Source of the DNA: Lodderomyces elongisporus
Lineage: Eukaryota > Ascomycota > Pichiomycetes > Serinales > Debaryomycetaceae
Direction of reading: 5' to 3'
Length of the DNA stretch: 64,000 nt
Assembly: GCF_030384665.1 (NCBI RefSeq)
Contig: NC_083673.1
Span: 3,533,008 to 3,597,007, forward strand
Program-made: the position numbers and the translations under genes
Notes under the pieces: model-generated
Told to the model about the DNA's origin: nothing
Databases searched by the model: none
The model's input: the letters and a program-made list of their open reading frames with translations, nothing else
Shown here: in pieces, positions 11,268 through 22,493 of the stretch
Layout: the number at the start of each line of letters is the position of its first letter
Position numbering within the stretch: the first letter of the stretch is position 1

Positions 11268-11836
11268 TATACAAGCAGGAAGCGGGTCAAATCTGAAAGA
11301 TGAAATTGAAATAGGGACAAAGTTATGTGATGGTGATCAAGTGTTGATGTGAAAGTGTATGATCTAGATTTTGTAGAAATAAAAAATGAAAATGAAAAAT
11401 GAAAAATGAAAAATGGAAATGAAAAAGAAAAAGGAAAAAGGAAAAATAGCAAGAAAGGTAGTTGTGGTAAAATGGTATTGGAAGGATTGGTCTTCTTTGG
11501 ATAAGTATAGAACCCACCGGGTATAGAATGCAAAGGAAGGAGAAGCGAAACTTGAAGGGAAAAAAAAAAAGGACTAACCGGATTAATTCAAATTAGATTG
11601 ACATTTTGAGAGGTGTATGAAAAAGGGAATTGTTGCGGATAAATTTGTTTTCTCTTTTTTTTTCTGCTTTCTTTTTTTTCGCATTTGAATACAACGAAAT
11701 AATGGATATTAGTTCCGTTCGTTTGTGTGTGTGTGTGTGTGTGTGTGCTAAAAACTGAATCAAGAAACAAACAAAATACAAGTATACATAGCACATTTGA
11801 CGCTATCATCATAGACACTATATCAGAATTTATTCA
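11268..11836. other. Divergent intergenic region with low-complexity tracts
   Basis: This stretch separates two divergent genes. It holds a purine-rich block of aaaaatg-type repeats (11385-11450), a poly-A tract near 11561, T-rich tracts near 11650-11680 and a (TG)12 run at 11724-11747. The TG run is about 90 bp upstream of the ATG at 11837. No RNA gene or coding sequence is seen. Confidence 0.7.
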
Positions 11837-12751
11837 ATGGTTGCCTTACAAATAAGTGAAGAAAGTCAATCTGAAGAATCTCTCAAAATTCTAATTCAAA
11901 AATTGCAAGAAGCAGTAATTCGGGGGAGGCAAGGAGAAGCAATAAATGAGCACATCAAGGAGAGATATGAGAAGCACTTGAATAAGCTTAAGGACTTGCC
12001 CAGTTACCACTTAAAAGATCATTACTCTTTACTTCAATGGAAGGTACAATTAGAAACGATGGAAAACAAATACTTGGGACTAATAACTCAACTTATCAAA
12101 GTCGAGAATGAAAAACCTTTTGAGAGGATAAATACGTTTCCCTACATCCATTGGGATGACGATAAGTACAAGGAATTCCTTGACGAACTATTGGGCAAAG
12201 TTTGGGACATTCTATATGACAAAAACAATTACTCAATTGATCAGACACCTTTGACTAATCTCTGGAAACTCACTTCTAAGACAAATGATCCGGCGATTGG
12301 ACGGAAACTTACAAGCAGGCTTATTGCGTACTACAAGGTTATTGCAGACCCAAATAAGAATTTTCTTAACTTTCACCTGAAGAGTAAGTATCTCGATAAG
12401 TTATATTACGATGACTTACAAGGTTTCATCAACAAGCTAGATAAGAAAGAGTGTCATGGCTTTCACATAGCTTCATGCAACAGAAACGTATTTCGTGATA
12501 TATGTGAGCAAACCTATGCTGATGCTTATGAAGAGTGGTTAGCTGATAAGTTGTCGCCAGTGCCTACTATAGAAGATATGATGTATCGACTTCGTCGCCA
12601 CCCAGACTACCCCAGTACTGATAAAGCTTATCTCAAGCAAACGAGGCGTCGTATCAACAAGGTGAAAAGAGAAAAATCCAACCAATCCAAGAAGCAAAGT
12701 AATGCAGGTAGTCATTCAGAAAGCCCAAAAGGACGACGAAGTCAGAATTAA
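11837..12751 (+). CDS. Unidentified 304-residue protein, charged, helical
   Basis: I do not recognise this protein. The ORF opens with ATG and has balanced, non-repetitive codon content, so it looks like a real gene. Residues about 10-100 are charged and probably helical (coiled-coil-like). The middle is rich in Trp, Tyr and Lys (for example FPYIHWDDDKYKEFLDELLG). Residues about 245-275 contain a basic segment (MMYRLRRHPDYPSTDKAY), and the last 30 residues form a basic, Ser/Gln-rich tail that could be disordered or nuclear-targeting. There is no signal peptide or membrane segment. The stop codon runs directly into a poly-A tract: 21 A counting its last two bases. A fast-evolving, clade-specific protein is the simplest reading. 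Confidence 0.75.
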   Translation: MVALQISEESQSEESLKILIQKLQEAVIRGRQGEAINEHIKERYEKHLNKLKDLPSYHLKDHYSLLQWKVQLETMENKYLGLITQLIKVENEKPFERINTFPYIHWDDDKYKEFLDELLGKVWDILYDKNNYSIDQTPLTNLWKLTSKTNDPAIGRKLTSRLIAYYKVIADPNKNFLNFHLKSKYLDKLYYDDLQGFINKLDKKECHGFHIASCNRNVFRDICEQTYADAYEEWLADKLSPVPTIEDMMYRLRRHPDYPSTDKAYLKQTRRRINKVKREKSNQSKKQSNAGSHSESPKGRRSQN

Positions 12752-12770
12752 AAAAAAAAAAAAAAAAAAA
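12750..12770 (+). repeat. Run of 21 A overlapping the stop codon
   Basis: The TAA stop of the upstream gene is followed immediately by an uninterrupted run of A. This could be an ordinary poly(dA) tract of this AT-rich genome, a 3' end signal, or the trace of a retroposed copy. I see no flanking target-site duplication. Confidence 0.8.
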
Positions 12771-13109
12771 CATAAAAGTATAAAATTGATGGTTTTGAGA
12801 AAAAATAAATTACAATGTATTCTTTTAGAGCCAAACACTTAAAAAAATGAGGTATATGATCGGTTTATGATTCTTGCAGTGGACGTGCTTGTTCCAGTAT
12901 ATTTATATAATGAAACACTGCTCAATGAAGTATAGAAAACTAATATCGATCTGATCACACTTGGTCAAGTTAAAACAGAAAAAAAAGGAATAAAAAAAGG
13001 AATTTAGAAAAAAGAGGGACTCCTCTATCAATATTACCTTAAAAAATCCCAGATGTGGTATTCTGCTATAAACTAATTGTAAATCTATTAGCATTAAAAA
13101 AAGACATTA

Positions 13110-13135
13110 GTGAAGTAACGGTTTACTTACTTCAC
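13110..13135. repeat. Perfect 9-bp inverted repeat (hairpin)
   Basis: Arms GTGAAGTAA (13110-13118) and TTACTTCAC (13127-13135) flank an 8-base loop. No T-tract follows closely, so it is not a typical Pol III terminator. It lies about 360 bp past the stop of the upstream gene. Confidence 0.6.
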
Positions 13136-13305
13136 CCATAACAATCAAGTGATGAAATGATAAAAATTTAATCAATTCTTTTCTTAATATTTACACCCCT
13201 TTGCAGTGAATAGTAACGATAACTACAACAAAATGGGGAAAGTTGGCGTTAAGCCTTGTATCTTTTGTTGGGGGGAAGGAGGTTCGTTTGTGTGTGTGTG
13301 TCTGT

Positions 13306-13415
13306 GTTACTCAATGTTACTCAATGTTACTCAATGTTACTCAATGTTACTCAATGTTACTCAATGTTACTCAATGTTACTCAATGTTACTTAATGTTAC
13401 TTAATGTTACTTAAT
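13306..13415 (+). repeat. 10-bp minisatellite, 11 copies
   Basis: Eight copies of GTTACTCAAT are followed by three copies of GTTACTTAAT. Within each block the copies are identical, which suggests recent slippage or unequal exchange. A (TG)n run precedes the array. The open frame through it (VTQCYSMLLN-type repeats) is a consequence of the repeat and is not called as a gene. Confidence 0.95.
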
Positions 13416-14680
13416 GTTTTCAACTACCAATAAGTATCCTTGTACAAAATGAAAAGAAGAGAAAAGGGGGCGGAATGATTGCTATTGTTACTATAGCCAT
13501 GCAAAAGTGGTAGCTTCAGTTATATGTAAGTATGCGTGTGTATATAGAGTATCTTGTCCTTTGCTATAAACGGCTATACTCTCTATTGTCTCTTTCTTTT
13601 TTTTCCCGCCGACTCCTATTCTTCAAAAGAAAAAAAAAGAAAAAAACACGCACAAAAGAAAAGAAAAATTACTAATATTTACACTAATAATAATAATAAT
13701 AATAATAATAATAGAAGGATGAGGAGACAAAATGAAATTGGAATTTATGACCGACAATAGATCAAAGAAGAGAGCAATTACCAAGATTTAGTCAAGATTT
13801 TCTTTTTATAACCGATGAGTAGGCAACGACATTGCTATAGAAGTAAAATGAATAATATACAATGTATTTATGTATATATATATATATACATACAAACATA
13901 AAATATTACAAAAAATACACAGCCGTGCAGGTATTGGTGATAGACTGAAAATTTATCAAAGGTGTGTAATCGTTGTTGAAAATATTACCTTTATTGAATC
14001 TATTTAATTATTTTAATTCTTCATTCGCCATCTTCTCTGTGAACTTGATGATTTTTTTCATTATAATAATAATAAGTGCGGCTTTATCAAATAATATCAC
14101 TTATTATAATATTATTCTACTTATTGTTAAAGAAATAAAAATAGGGGTATGTTGCATTCTTGGTTTGAAAAGTGTTCTTGCAAAAACAAGCAATAAGGCA
14201 CAAGGGAAAAGGAGACCAAAAGAAAAATGTAAAGAAGTAAAAATAAAAATAGAAATAAAGTACTATACGGTGGAATCCATTCCAATATGGGATTGAGAAC
14301 CAGAAAAGAAGAACAAAAAAACCTTGTTAATAAACTCTATAAATCTATCCCCTCTATGTGTGTATGTATATATATATATATATATATTCTCTCTATCTTT
14401 TTTCATTTTCTGTTTTTTGTTTTTTTTCTTTTCTTTTTTAAATTTTGTTTTACTCTAGTAATCTCAAATTCTTACTCATTTGATAACAAATTGTCATAAT
14501 TGCCAATGTGTCCTTTTTTTTTCAGTTTAGTTTCTCGTTTTAATCATTTAATAACTCATTCAAATTTCTCGTAGCTTCATCATCTAAATCATAATCATCA
14601 TCATAATCATAATCATCATCACTCTTATTGTTGTGACATGTGTTTTCTTCTTCTTCTTCTTCTTTCCTTCTTCTTATGAA

Positions 14681-15751
14681 TTAATGGTTCATCATGGTGC
14701 ATGATTTAGTGTCAATGTGGTTCTTCATCCAGTCATCGACATTTGCAAACTCCATTTGGCATAATCGGCATTTACCGTGAACCTTTGCTCTCTGCTCCTT
14801 CTTTGTGCCATTGGGGTATTGAAAGTGTATAGCTTTCAAATGGTTCTTAAATGTATCACATCTGGAAAATATACCAGTATTGTGACAACATTGCTGGTTG
14901 GGTGAGTCTGCGTCTATGCCCATGGTCTTGAATGGGCATTTGAATTGGCCCTTGTCTGACCCCATTTCTTTCCAGTGGCATTTGGTGTGACGGAACAAGT
15001 CGTTGGGTCTGGCAAAGCCGCGCTGGCAAAATTCACAAATGTGTGGACGATTGGTTGGTTTCAAGTGTGTTGATTTGTGGGTGGCGAGATTTGAAAAGTA
15101 AAGGTGGCATTCTGGACATTGTCTCTTTTTCCTTGGTTTCCATCTTTTCGAGTCTGGTGATAAAGATGGCGAGGGAAGACCTACTTCTTCTTCTTCTCCT
15201 GCTTCTTCTGCTCGGGGGTGATGTTCTTCATCGTGGCTATGGTAGTGGTCGTGTGATTGGCTATAGTGGTTGTTGTTGTTATTGTTGTGGTGGTATTGCT
15301 GTTGCAGTTGCTGTGATGGTGTTGGAGATATACTCATCTGTGGTGGCACAGGTGGTTGCTGTTGCTGTTGCTGTTGTTGTTGTAGTGGTGGTTGCTGTTG
15401 TTGCTGCTGTTGCTGTTGCACTTGAAATTGTGATGGGGATGGTGTTGAGAAAGATGGTTGCATTGGTTGTGGTGCAATGTGGGTATATGATTGTGATAGT
15501 CTGTCGCTTGTAGAACAAGTTGAGGATGTTGTCGATGTGGGTCTAGTGTAGTCATTTTCAATGCTTGGGAAAGCAGGGATGTTCAATGAGTGGATTGAAG
15601 GTAAGGTGACTGATGATGTGTGTTGCATTTCGTTAAACAGAACCACTGCTGGTTTTGGTGAGGTTATGGGGCTAATAGGAGAGTGTTGGCGCTGTTGTAT
15701 TTGGTTTTGGTTGTGGTTTAAGTTTAAGGAGTAGTGTGATAAAGATATCAT
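14681..15751 (-). CDS. STP4: STP-family C2H2 zinc-finger transcription factor
   Basis: The C-terminal third of this 356-residue protein matches the yeast Stp1-Stp4 family. Finger 1 (CPECHLYFSNLATHKSTH) is near 212-230. Finger 2 (CEFCQRGFARPNDLFRH) is near 242-262. A third Cys/His segment with the family motif TGIFSRCDTFKNHLKAIHF is near 285-308. A last finger (CRLCQMEFANVDDWMKNH) is near 329-347. The N-terminal half is Ser/Thr-, Gln- and His-rich with polyglutamine runs and an acidic patch. I see no clear N-terminal inhibitory motif of the Stp1/Stp2 type, which are cleaved by the SPS amino-acid sensor, so Stp3/Stp4 is the better fit. I recall that C. albicans STP4 lies beside a FEN-type elongase gene, as here; the paralogue name rests on that. 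The gene has a 4.4 kb gene-free upstream region. Confidence 0.82.
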   Translation of the reverse strand: MISLSHYSLNLNHNQNQIQQRQHSPISPITSPKPAVVLFNEMQHTSSVTLPSIHSLNIPAFPSIENDYTRPTSTTSSTCSTSDRLSQSYTHIAPQPMQPSFSTPSPSQFQVQQQQQQQQQPPLQQQQQQQQQPPVPPQMSISPTPSQQLQQQYHHNNNNNNHYSQSHDHYHSHDEEHHPRAEEAGEEEEVGLPSPSLSPDSKRWKPRKKRQCPECHLYFSNLATHKSTHLKPTNRPHICEFCQRGFARPNDLFRHTKCHWKEMGSDKGQFKCPFKTMGIDADSPNQQCCHNTGIFSRCDTFKNHLKAIHFQYPNGTKKEQRAKVHGKCRLCQMEFANVDDWMKNHIDTKSCTMMNH

Positions 15752-18700
15752 TTGTGTTGTTTTCTCACAGGTTCATGTATATTCAGGGAGGAGGAGAAAA
15801 GGGGAAAGGTGTCAAGAAAGAAACAAGGTATCGACTGGTGTTATATATTTCTATTGAATATAGTAAAAATAGAAAATAAAAAAAGAAATAAACAGGTTGA
15901 GAATTCGCCTTTGAAAATAAGTTGCAAAACGATACGTATATATATAGAGGAGGAGGTGTAGAGGTATATATATATATATATACAGACGTTGGTGCTGGTA
16001 CTATGCAACAGTCAAATGAATGAGCGATTATAACGTAAGCAAAGAAAAATGAAAAAATGAAAAAATAGGGGAAATTGTCTTAGTAAAAAAAACAGAGAAA
16101 GAAAAAAAAAGAAAGAGAGTGCATTACGTAATGTCTGTTATATTACAAATATGATTTATTTTATATTTTATATTTTTTATTTTTTAATTTTATTTTATTT
16201 TTATTTTATTTTTTTAATAGCCGATGGGAATTGAGGATCACAAAAAAATAAAAGCAGATAAAATGTCTCTCCTTGTCAAATCAATTCTTAAATCCGTACA
16301 TTTCCAGCATCATAATAGTATTAGAAAAAAGAAAATGAAAAGAAAATGAGATTGGAAAATCGGAAGGGAATATTGGAATTGAAAGCAAGCTATATTGGCT
16401 GTTGGGTGATGGAATCCAATCGCAACTTCTATATAGCTACTTCAGACTAATACTAAGTACAGGAAGTTAATCAAAAGTAGAGCAATCAAGAAAAAAAAAC
16501 TAATTAAAGGAAACAAAACAAAACAAAGCAATAGAAGAGAAGAGAAGAGAAGGGAAGAGAAGAAAAAAACAAAAGGTTTCGGGTACTCAGCCGTAGCAGT
16601 GCATTGGACATGGATAAGGATAAGGACAAGAAAAAAAAGTTCTAGCCTCTTTTTCTTTCCCTAATTTTCTTCTTCTTCTTCTTCTTCTTCATTCACTTTT
16701 AGTTAATGAAACCTTTCACTTCCTTCTAGTCACAATTGTATCTTTTGGCAACACTTGGAATGATGAAGTTGAGAGAGAACATTTAAAAACCCCTACTATT
16801 AACACCATTTCCAGTACCATAAAATCTATTACCGAAATGTTGACAATAATTTGCATCTATCGCGGTTTTAGTAAACAATATGTACATTTATATTTATGTT
16901 TATATTTATGTTTATGTTTTCTTTTTCTAAGCTGGAACGCGGGATTTTTGTATTTTTTTGCCCTCTTCTTTTCTTTTCTTTTCTTCTAGTATCTTTTGCT
17001 TTATTTGCTATCAATTATCTATATTCACCCTTGAAGGTTGTAAAAAAGTCCAAAACAAAACAAAACAAAACAGAAAAAAAGAAGGTGATTTATGAATGAT
17101 CAATGGATAACCTTAGAGACTAAGTACTGGAAAGGAAAGGGAACTGTGGAGAAGGGATACAAGAGTGGTTATGGAGATCTTGGTAAAAGAACAGGCAATG
17201 AAAGTTCGGGCGGAAAAGAAAAAAGAAAAGAAAGAATAAAAAAAACAAGAAGAAGATAATACAAAAGATGTTCGTTGACAGTGTAAGCTTAGCGCCGACG
17301 GCTACGGTTATGTTTTATTTTTATTTTTAATTTTATTTTATTTTATTTTTATTTTTATTTTTATTTTATTTAAAATGAGGAAGAAGAAGAAGAAGGGGAA
17401 GACGGATTGCTTAAAATTAACTTTCACTTTTTTTTTTTTACTGAGAAAAGCCCTTTTTTTTTCCTCTTCATTTTTAAAAGTTGTTGTTGTTCTTATTTCT
17501 GTCCGCGTCCGCAGATTTCAAATAAAAAATAAAATAAAAAATAAAAAAATAAAAGGAGTGGGATCTCGGACGGATCACACGGCTACGGCTAATTGTTTCT
17601 TTGCTCTTTGAGTTTATTTTATTTTTTATTTGATTTTGACTTTGAGTGCATTTATTCTACTTTGGCATTTTCCTTCTCAGTTCTACCTTCTCCCCCACCA
17701 ACCAATCAACCAACCACTACTAATACTATTATACGCTTAGTAATGTTGAAAATTGTATATTACAAGTATCCTCCCTCTCTCTTACACCCAAATTCTATTA
17801 ATAAAAATTTTTATTCTCTATTCCATTCATCGGTTGGTTAATTTTATATTTTTTAGAACTCATCCTTTTTCTTTTTTTTGCACTGCTGATTTCGTAATAC
17901 TCCATCGGACAGAACCTATTCTATAGAGAGAAAGAAATATATATGTATATTTGAAATTTCGGCATTGTTTTTGTTTATTAGTTGTTTTTTTGTTCTTTCT
18001 TTAATATATAGGTATATTTCTTCTATACCATTGTTTGTAGTTAAAAGCCAGCTTTTGTCCTAACCACATGTCTCTCTCTCTCTCTCTCATTCTGTTGGAC
18101 CTTGTACAAATTCCCCCTCCCTCCAATAAAAGAAAGAAAAAAGAAAGAAAAGAACGATGATGCCAGTTGAATCCAAGTCACGTTTCTTGTATTTGGTTTT
18201 GGTTTTAGTTTTTTTCTTTTTTGTTCTGGAGTGTCTCAACAGTGGTTTTGTTGCCGTGTCTTCCCTGCTCTTCCGACGAAAAACAAAAAAAAAAAAAAAG
18301 AAATACAGTATATTATACCACCACTAGCTCGTCTCCTATTCCCTCGCAATTTTTCTTCAAATTTATAAAAAAAAAGAAGAGAAATCATGTCATCCAATGT
18401 ATAGATGATGGCTTTGAGAGATAATAGGAGTAGACAAACTAGTATAACTGAGCACTTCACTAGTCATCCATTCCTTGATGCACTGATCCTTTGCCGTTCA
18501 CTCTTTCTATTTTTGGTTCCCCTCTTCTTTTTCTTTTCTTTTGCTAATTTGAATAAACATCTTTTCATTCCCTGGCAAAAGGAACGTTGGAACAACAAAA
18601 AAAAGAATAAAGAATAGTCTCGGATTCGGATGGAAAAATAAAAAAATTGGAGTACAAAAAAAGAAGAAGGAGTTAGTATGGTGGTCAACTGTGTACTGTA

Positions 18701-20182
18701 CTTTTGACATTGTCTGTTTTGACAGTCTTAACTCCGAACATCTAGATTGTATATACACTACACTAAAAATGTCTCTCTCTCTCTCTTTTATTCTCCTTGA
18801 CCCGTACGGCAGTGTAAACAAATATATTATTAGTTCGGAAACAGATGCTACCATCCGTATGTATGTCCGATCTTTATATATATATATATATGGACGGATA
18901 AGAAATGTCGTGATGAGGCTTGACTAATTTATCTTTAGTTTGGGTATGCAATGTCTTTTCCGAGACATTTTCTACTTCATAAATACATATGTACATAAAT
19001 ACATAAATACTAATGATGACAAATCCTTTACAAAAGTATCACAAGAACAGTTTGTGCACAACACAAAGAATGAAAAAAATTATAGGAACTACAACACTTT
19101 GTCCTTTCTTTCCATTCTTATATTGCCCTAACATCCTTTAGCCGTCCCCTTCCTTTTTTTTTTCAACACGGATCCGTATAGATCAAAATATTATTTTTTT
19201 TAATTCATCAACGTCTATATTATTTATTGTCCACGAAAACAAGAGAATAGAGAATAAAAGAGAGTGAAAGAGAAAAAAAAAGAGGCAAGGCTGTGTTGAG
19301 CGATATCCTATTGTAGTTTTCCTATTGTTCATCTCTTACTGTTTGGATGAAAAAAAAAATCATTTTGTAGCCAAAACACCTCAACCTGTTTAAGGAGGGG
19401 AAAACATAGATTTACGTGTTTTGTTTTGTTTTGTTTAGTTTAGTTTGCTTCTTGCTTTGCAATTTTTGTTCACTCTCATTCGATTGTTGTCATTTGTACA
19501 ACACTTTCTCCTTTCCACCCCACTCCACTCCATTCCATTCCATTCCTTGGCAAACCTACCTGAGCCACTCTTGTCTAAATTTAGTGGATTAATTGTTCTT
19601 TTTTTTTTCTTTTTTCTTAATTCTTCTTTTGCCAACACAAGAAAAAAGAGAAAGTGGAAAGCAAAGCCTCTGTATACATCATTATTGGCACAAGGCTGAG
19701 TTGTACCAAATGCTGTATTAGTTAAATAACAGACAATCTATTAGGACAAATATAAATATTGTAGCACAGCCTTGTCCAAAGTCTTGGTCAACAAGAAAAC
19801 AAAAGAACAAAGAACAAAGAACCAAGAACACTTGATACAAGATTGTTATAGACAAATCTCTCTCTACTTTAATCACTGGCTGGTATTGACCTTATAACAG
19901 CGAGAAAAAAAAACAAGACTAGTAGCTGATGTATATTCAAAAAAAAAAATATTCTAGTTTCTATTTATACTTTATATTTTGTAAGTTGAAAGTTGAAAAA
20001 TTTGGCAAAAAAATACAACACACGACACCACTGGAATACATTATTCTTTTTAATTAATTCTTTCAATTTGTAGTTCTCTTTTTTTTCCTAAATTATTTTC
20101 TTCTTTTCTTTTTCGATTCCACTTTATCTCCCTCAACACCTTATTATTATCCTCGAAAAAGTAAAAAGAAAAAGGAAAAAAT
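15752..20182. other. 4.4 kb gene-free region upstream of the STP-family gene
   Basis: This is the longest gene-free stretch in the window, between the start of the STP gene and the 3' end of FEN1, both on the minus strand. It holds a (TA)n/TATA-like run about 215 bp upstream of the STP start (15965-15982), other (TA)n runs, many poly-A, poly-T and purine or pyrimidine tracts (for example the gaaga-type repeats at 16535-16565), and TTTTA-type repeats near 16150-16215 and 17310-17370. Candidate ORFs are below 85 codons and low in complexity. I found no tRNA and no obvious long inverted repeat. A long regulatory promoter or long 5' UTR, as seen for transcription-factor genes in Candida, is the likely role. 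Confidence 0.6.
15965..15982 (-). promoter_or_regulatory. (TA)n TATA-like element upstream of the STP gene
   Basis: An 18-base TATATA run lies about 215 bp upstream of the STP-family start codon, a usual distance for a yeast TATA element. Similar runs occur elsewhere in this AT-rich region, so the assignment is tentative. Confidence 0.3.
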
Positions 20183-21190
20183 TTATACTTTTCTTGATTT
20201 CACTTTAGATTGTGATGTTTCAACACCAGAGGTCTTTGCACCATCAGTTGCTGCATCCCTACTCTTATCGACACCGGCCGCCTTCTTTGAAGCTGCATCG
20301 CCACCCTTGGTCTTGTACACCTTGATGTAAAAACTAATAAACAACACCAAGTAACTCGACAAAATCAAGTATCCATATGCAGCAGCCAACTCACTTCCAT
20401 GACAGTCTCCCATACATGGCAAAGATGGGAAATAACGGAACGCATAGTGTGTGTATGTAGCAAAGTACACAAAACCCAAGTCCAAAATAAACTGAATAAT
20501 TTGGAAACGGGTCACCCACTCCTTCCACCAAACTCTAATACCCCTGGCACTAAGGAAATAGTACCAGTACATAACAACATGCACAGCCAAATTCAAGGTG
20601 ATTGGAACCCACTCAACTGAAGTGTAACCAGTTAACTGTGTGTAACACAACAACGCCGTGGCACCATGGTGATAAGTGTGGAGAAACAACAACTTCTTCT
20701 TCTTCAACACAAGAAAAACAGTATCAACAAGTTCCAAATACTTGGTCAAATAGTTCAAATAGTACAATGTCACCAACTTCTGGGTAAATGCACCTTTGGA
20801 ACAAATAGCATAAAACAAACCATGCTTGTAAATAATGGGCACCAACTGCTCAATACACAACAATAACAAACTCAACGACAACAATGTAAGCACAATATTG
20901 TGCAATTGGAAAAGGAAATTGAGCTTTAATGCTGGCAACCTAAACTTGTTGATCAAGGAACGACCACCAAAGATAATGATATAGTAAACAACAATAATAC
21001 TAACCGCATGGAACCCATTGGCAAGGAAAGTCTTGTGGTAAATAAACTCGAAATCGTCGGCTGGGTATCCAATCACCAGTTCAAACACCTTGTTGAAAAT
21101 TGGCCAGAGATAAATTCCAAACGGACGTTCGATGGATGGTAAACTGATTTGGATCAAGTCCTTAGCGGAACTTTCTGAAATGAAACTCAT
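20183..21190 (-). CDS. FEN1: FEN1/ELO2-type very-long-chain fatty acid elongase
   Basis: This 335-residue polytopic membrane protein is close to S. cerevisiae Elo2 (Fen1) over its core. It is the condensing enzyme (3-ketoacyl-CoA synthase) of ER fatty-acid elongation, making the C20-C26 acyl chains used in sphingolipids. The catalytic histidine box [13 protein letters not shown] is near residues 172-184. Further conserved blocks are [35 protein letters not shown] and [19 protein letters not shown]. About seven hydrophobic segments are visible. The C-terminal tail after about residue 295 is Lys/Ala/Ser-rich and cytosolic-like, as in Elo2. Elo3 is a less likely alternative. Its minus-strand start faces a 1.3 kb region shared with the 3' end of ROM2. 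Confidence 0.93.
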   Translation of the reverse strand: MSFISESSAKDLIQISLPSIERPFGIYLWPIFNKVFELVIGYPADDFEFIYHKTFLANGFHAVSIIVVYYIIIFGGRSLINKFRLPALKLNFLFQLHNIVLTLLSLSLLLLCIEQLVPIIYKHGLFYAICSKGAFTQKLVTLYYLNYLTKYLELVDTVFLVLKKKKLLFLHTYHHGATALLCYTQLTGYTSVEWVPITLNLAVHVVMYWYYFLSARGIRVWWKEWVTRFQIIQFILDLGFVYFATYTHYAFRYFPSLPCMGDCHGSELAAAYGYLILSSYLVLFISFYIKVYKTKGGDAASKKAAGVDKSRDAATDGAKTSGVETSQSKVKSRKV

Positions 21191-22493
21191 CTTATCAAAG
21201 ATTCTTAAACTCTTGAGTGATAGAAGGTTCTTAACACTTTTGATGTGGAAAATAAAGTAGATGAGATTGTTGTGATTATTGCGACTCGTGGTTTATTTTC
21301 TATTTTTTTTTTTGATTTTTCAAATTAAATTTTATATTTTTTTTTTTGTTATTTTGCTGGAAGAAAAAATAAACAAGAAAAATAGGAGAGAGAAAGAGAG
21401 AGAAAGGGAGAAAGACACACACATAGAGATTTTTCGCAATAGTAAATGTGCTGACGATTCTTGGACAAACAAAGAAAGTACATAGCAAAATGCTTTTGTT
21501 TAGTCTATTTTTCCAACCGAGGTGTAAGTACCCGGCAAGACGCGTTCAAGTATGGACATCTTTCCCCATACGCAAATTACAAAAGTTTCTGAATGGTTAA
21601 ACTCGATACAAAATATACACAATATGTTTCTTTCTTTCTTTCTCTTCTTCTTCTTCTTTCCTTCCTTGCTGCTCTGCCACCACCCTCCTTCTCCCTTCCC
21701 CCCCTCCCCCACACATCTGTGGTTGCGCAACGTTGCAATATATTATATTTACTATGAAAGCCCCAAAATTTTCATTTCTTTCATAGTATACTGTGTGTAA
21801 AGATTGCTGCTTTTCTTCAATACCAGCTGAGAAAAAAATATTAGACCCAAACGCTCACAACCTAGTCATTTCGTCTTGCTTGCTTTTCTCTATATATATT
21901 GGAAAGTCAATCCTCCATCAAATAATTTTGGAAAAAAAAAGAGATGCCTTCATTTGTTTGTTTATTTCTTCCTTTCTTTTTTTGTTCTAGATTTTTTATT
22001 GCCGATGACACCCTCGGAAATCAATTTCTTTTTTTTTTATGTATGTGTGTTTTGTGTGCGAATTGCGGAGTTTTATTCCCATCACAGTGCTATCTATTAT
22101 TTTTCACACACCCACACACACACACTCTCTCTCTCTCTCCTTCTTTATCTTAATTTTCATTTACTTTTTTATTTTGCATTCTTTGGCTCTTATTGTTTTC
22201 CAATAAGGGATCGACACGCTTCACGCATAAATACTAGTGCTGCTGATAGAACTTAATGCTACTACTACTACGACCACTACTCTTAAAACTACATCACACG
22301 ATAGCTAACGCTATTGGACTTTCATAGTAAGTACTTCTTAAAATAACTTCGTATATTTTTTCAAGTGCATTATAAACATTTCAATTCTCTTTTTTTTTTT
22401 TTCTTTTTCTTTTTTTTTGTTTAAGTTTTGCTTTTCCTTTGTTTCTTTTTCTTTCTGTTGTTTTGGCTTCTTTTGATTTCATCTCTGTTGACT
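21191..22493. other. 1.3 kb intergenic region, FEN1 promoter and ROM2 3' side
   Basis: It contains T-rich and A-rich tracts just upstream of FEN1, a pyrimidine-rich block (21625-21720), a (CA)n then (CT)n microsatellite near 22107-22140, and long poly-T near 22388-22420 next to the ROM2 stop. The small open frames are low-complexity and not called. No RNA gene is seen. Confidence 0.6.

Larger units (their letters stand above)
12752..14680. other. 1.9 kb gene-free region with minisatellite and hairpin
   Basis: Both neighbours end here: the unidentified gene from the left and the STP-family gene from the right. The DNA holds an A-run, a 9-bp inverted repeat (13110-13135), an 11-copy 10-bp minisatellite (13306-13415), a (TAA)n run near 13684-13713 and several (TA)n runs. 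The open frames here begin at non-ATG codons or are made of homopolymer runs, so I call no gene. No tRNA-like B-box is seen. Confidence 0.65.

Noticed and set aside
13973..14296. A 107-codon hydrophobic frame in the spacer before the STP gene
   Set aside because: It begins at TTG, and its Ile/Phe-rich content comes from AT-rich microsatellites.
15752..20182. Centromere in the large gene-free region
   Set aside because: Length would suit a small regional centromere, but I see no flanking inverted repeats, and a long promoter for the STP gene explains the gap better.
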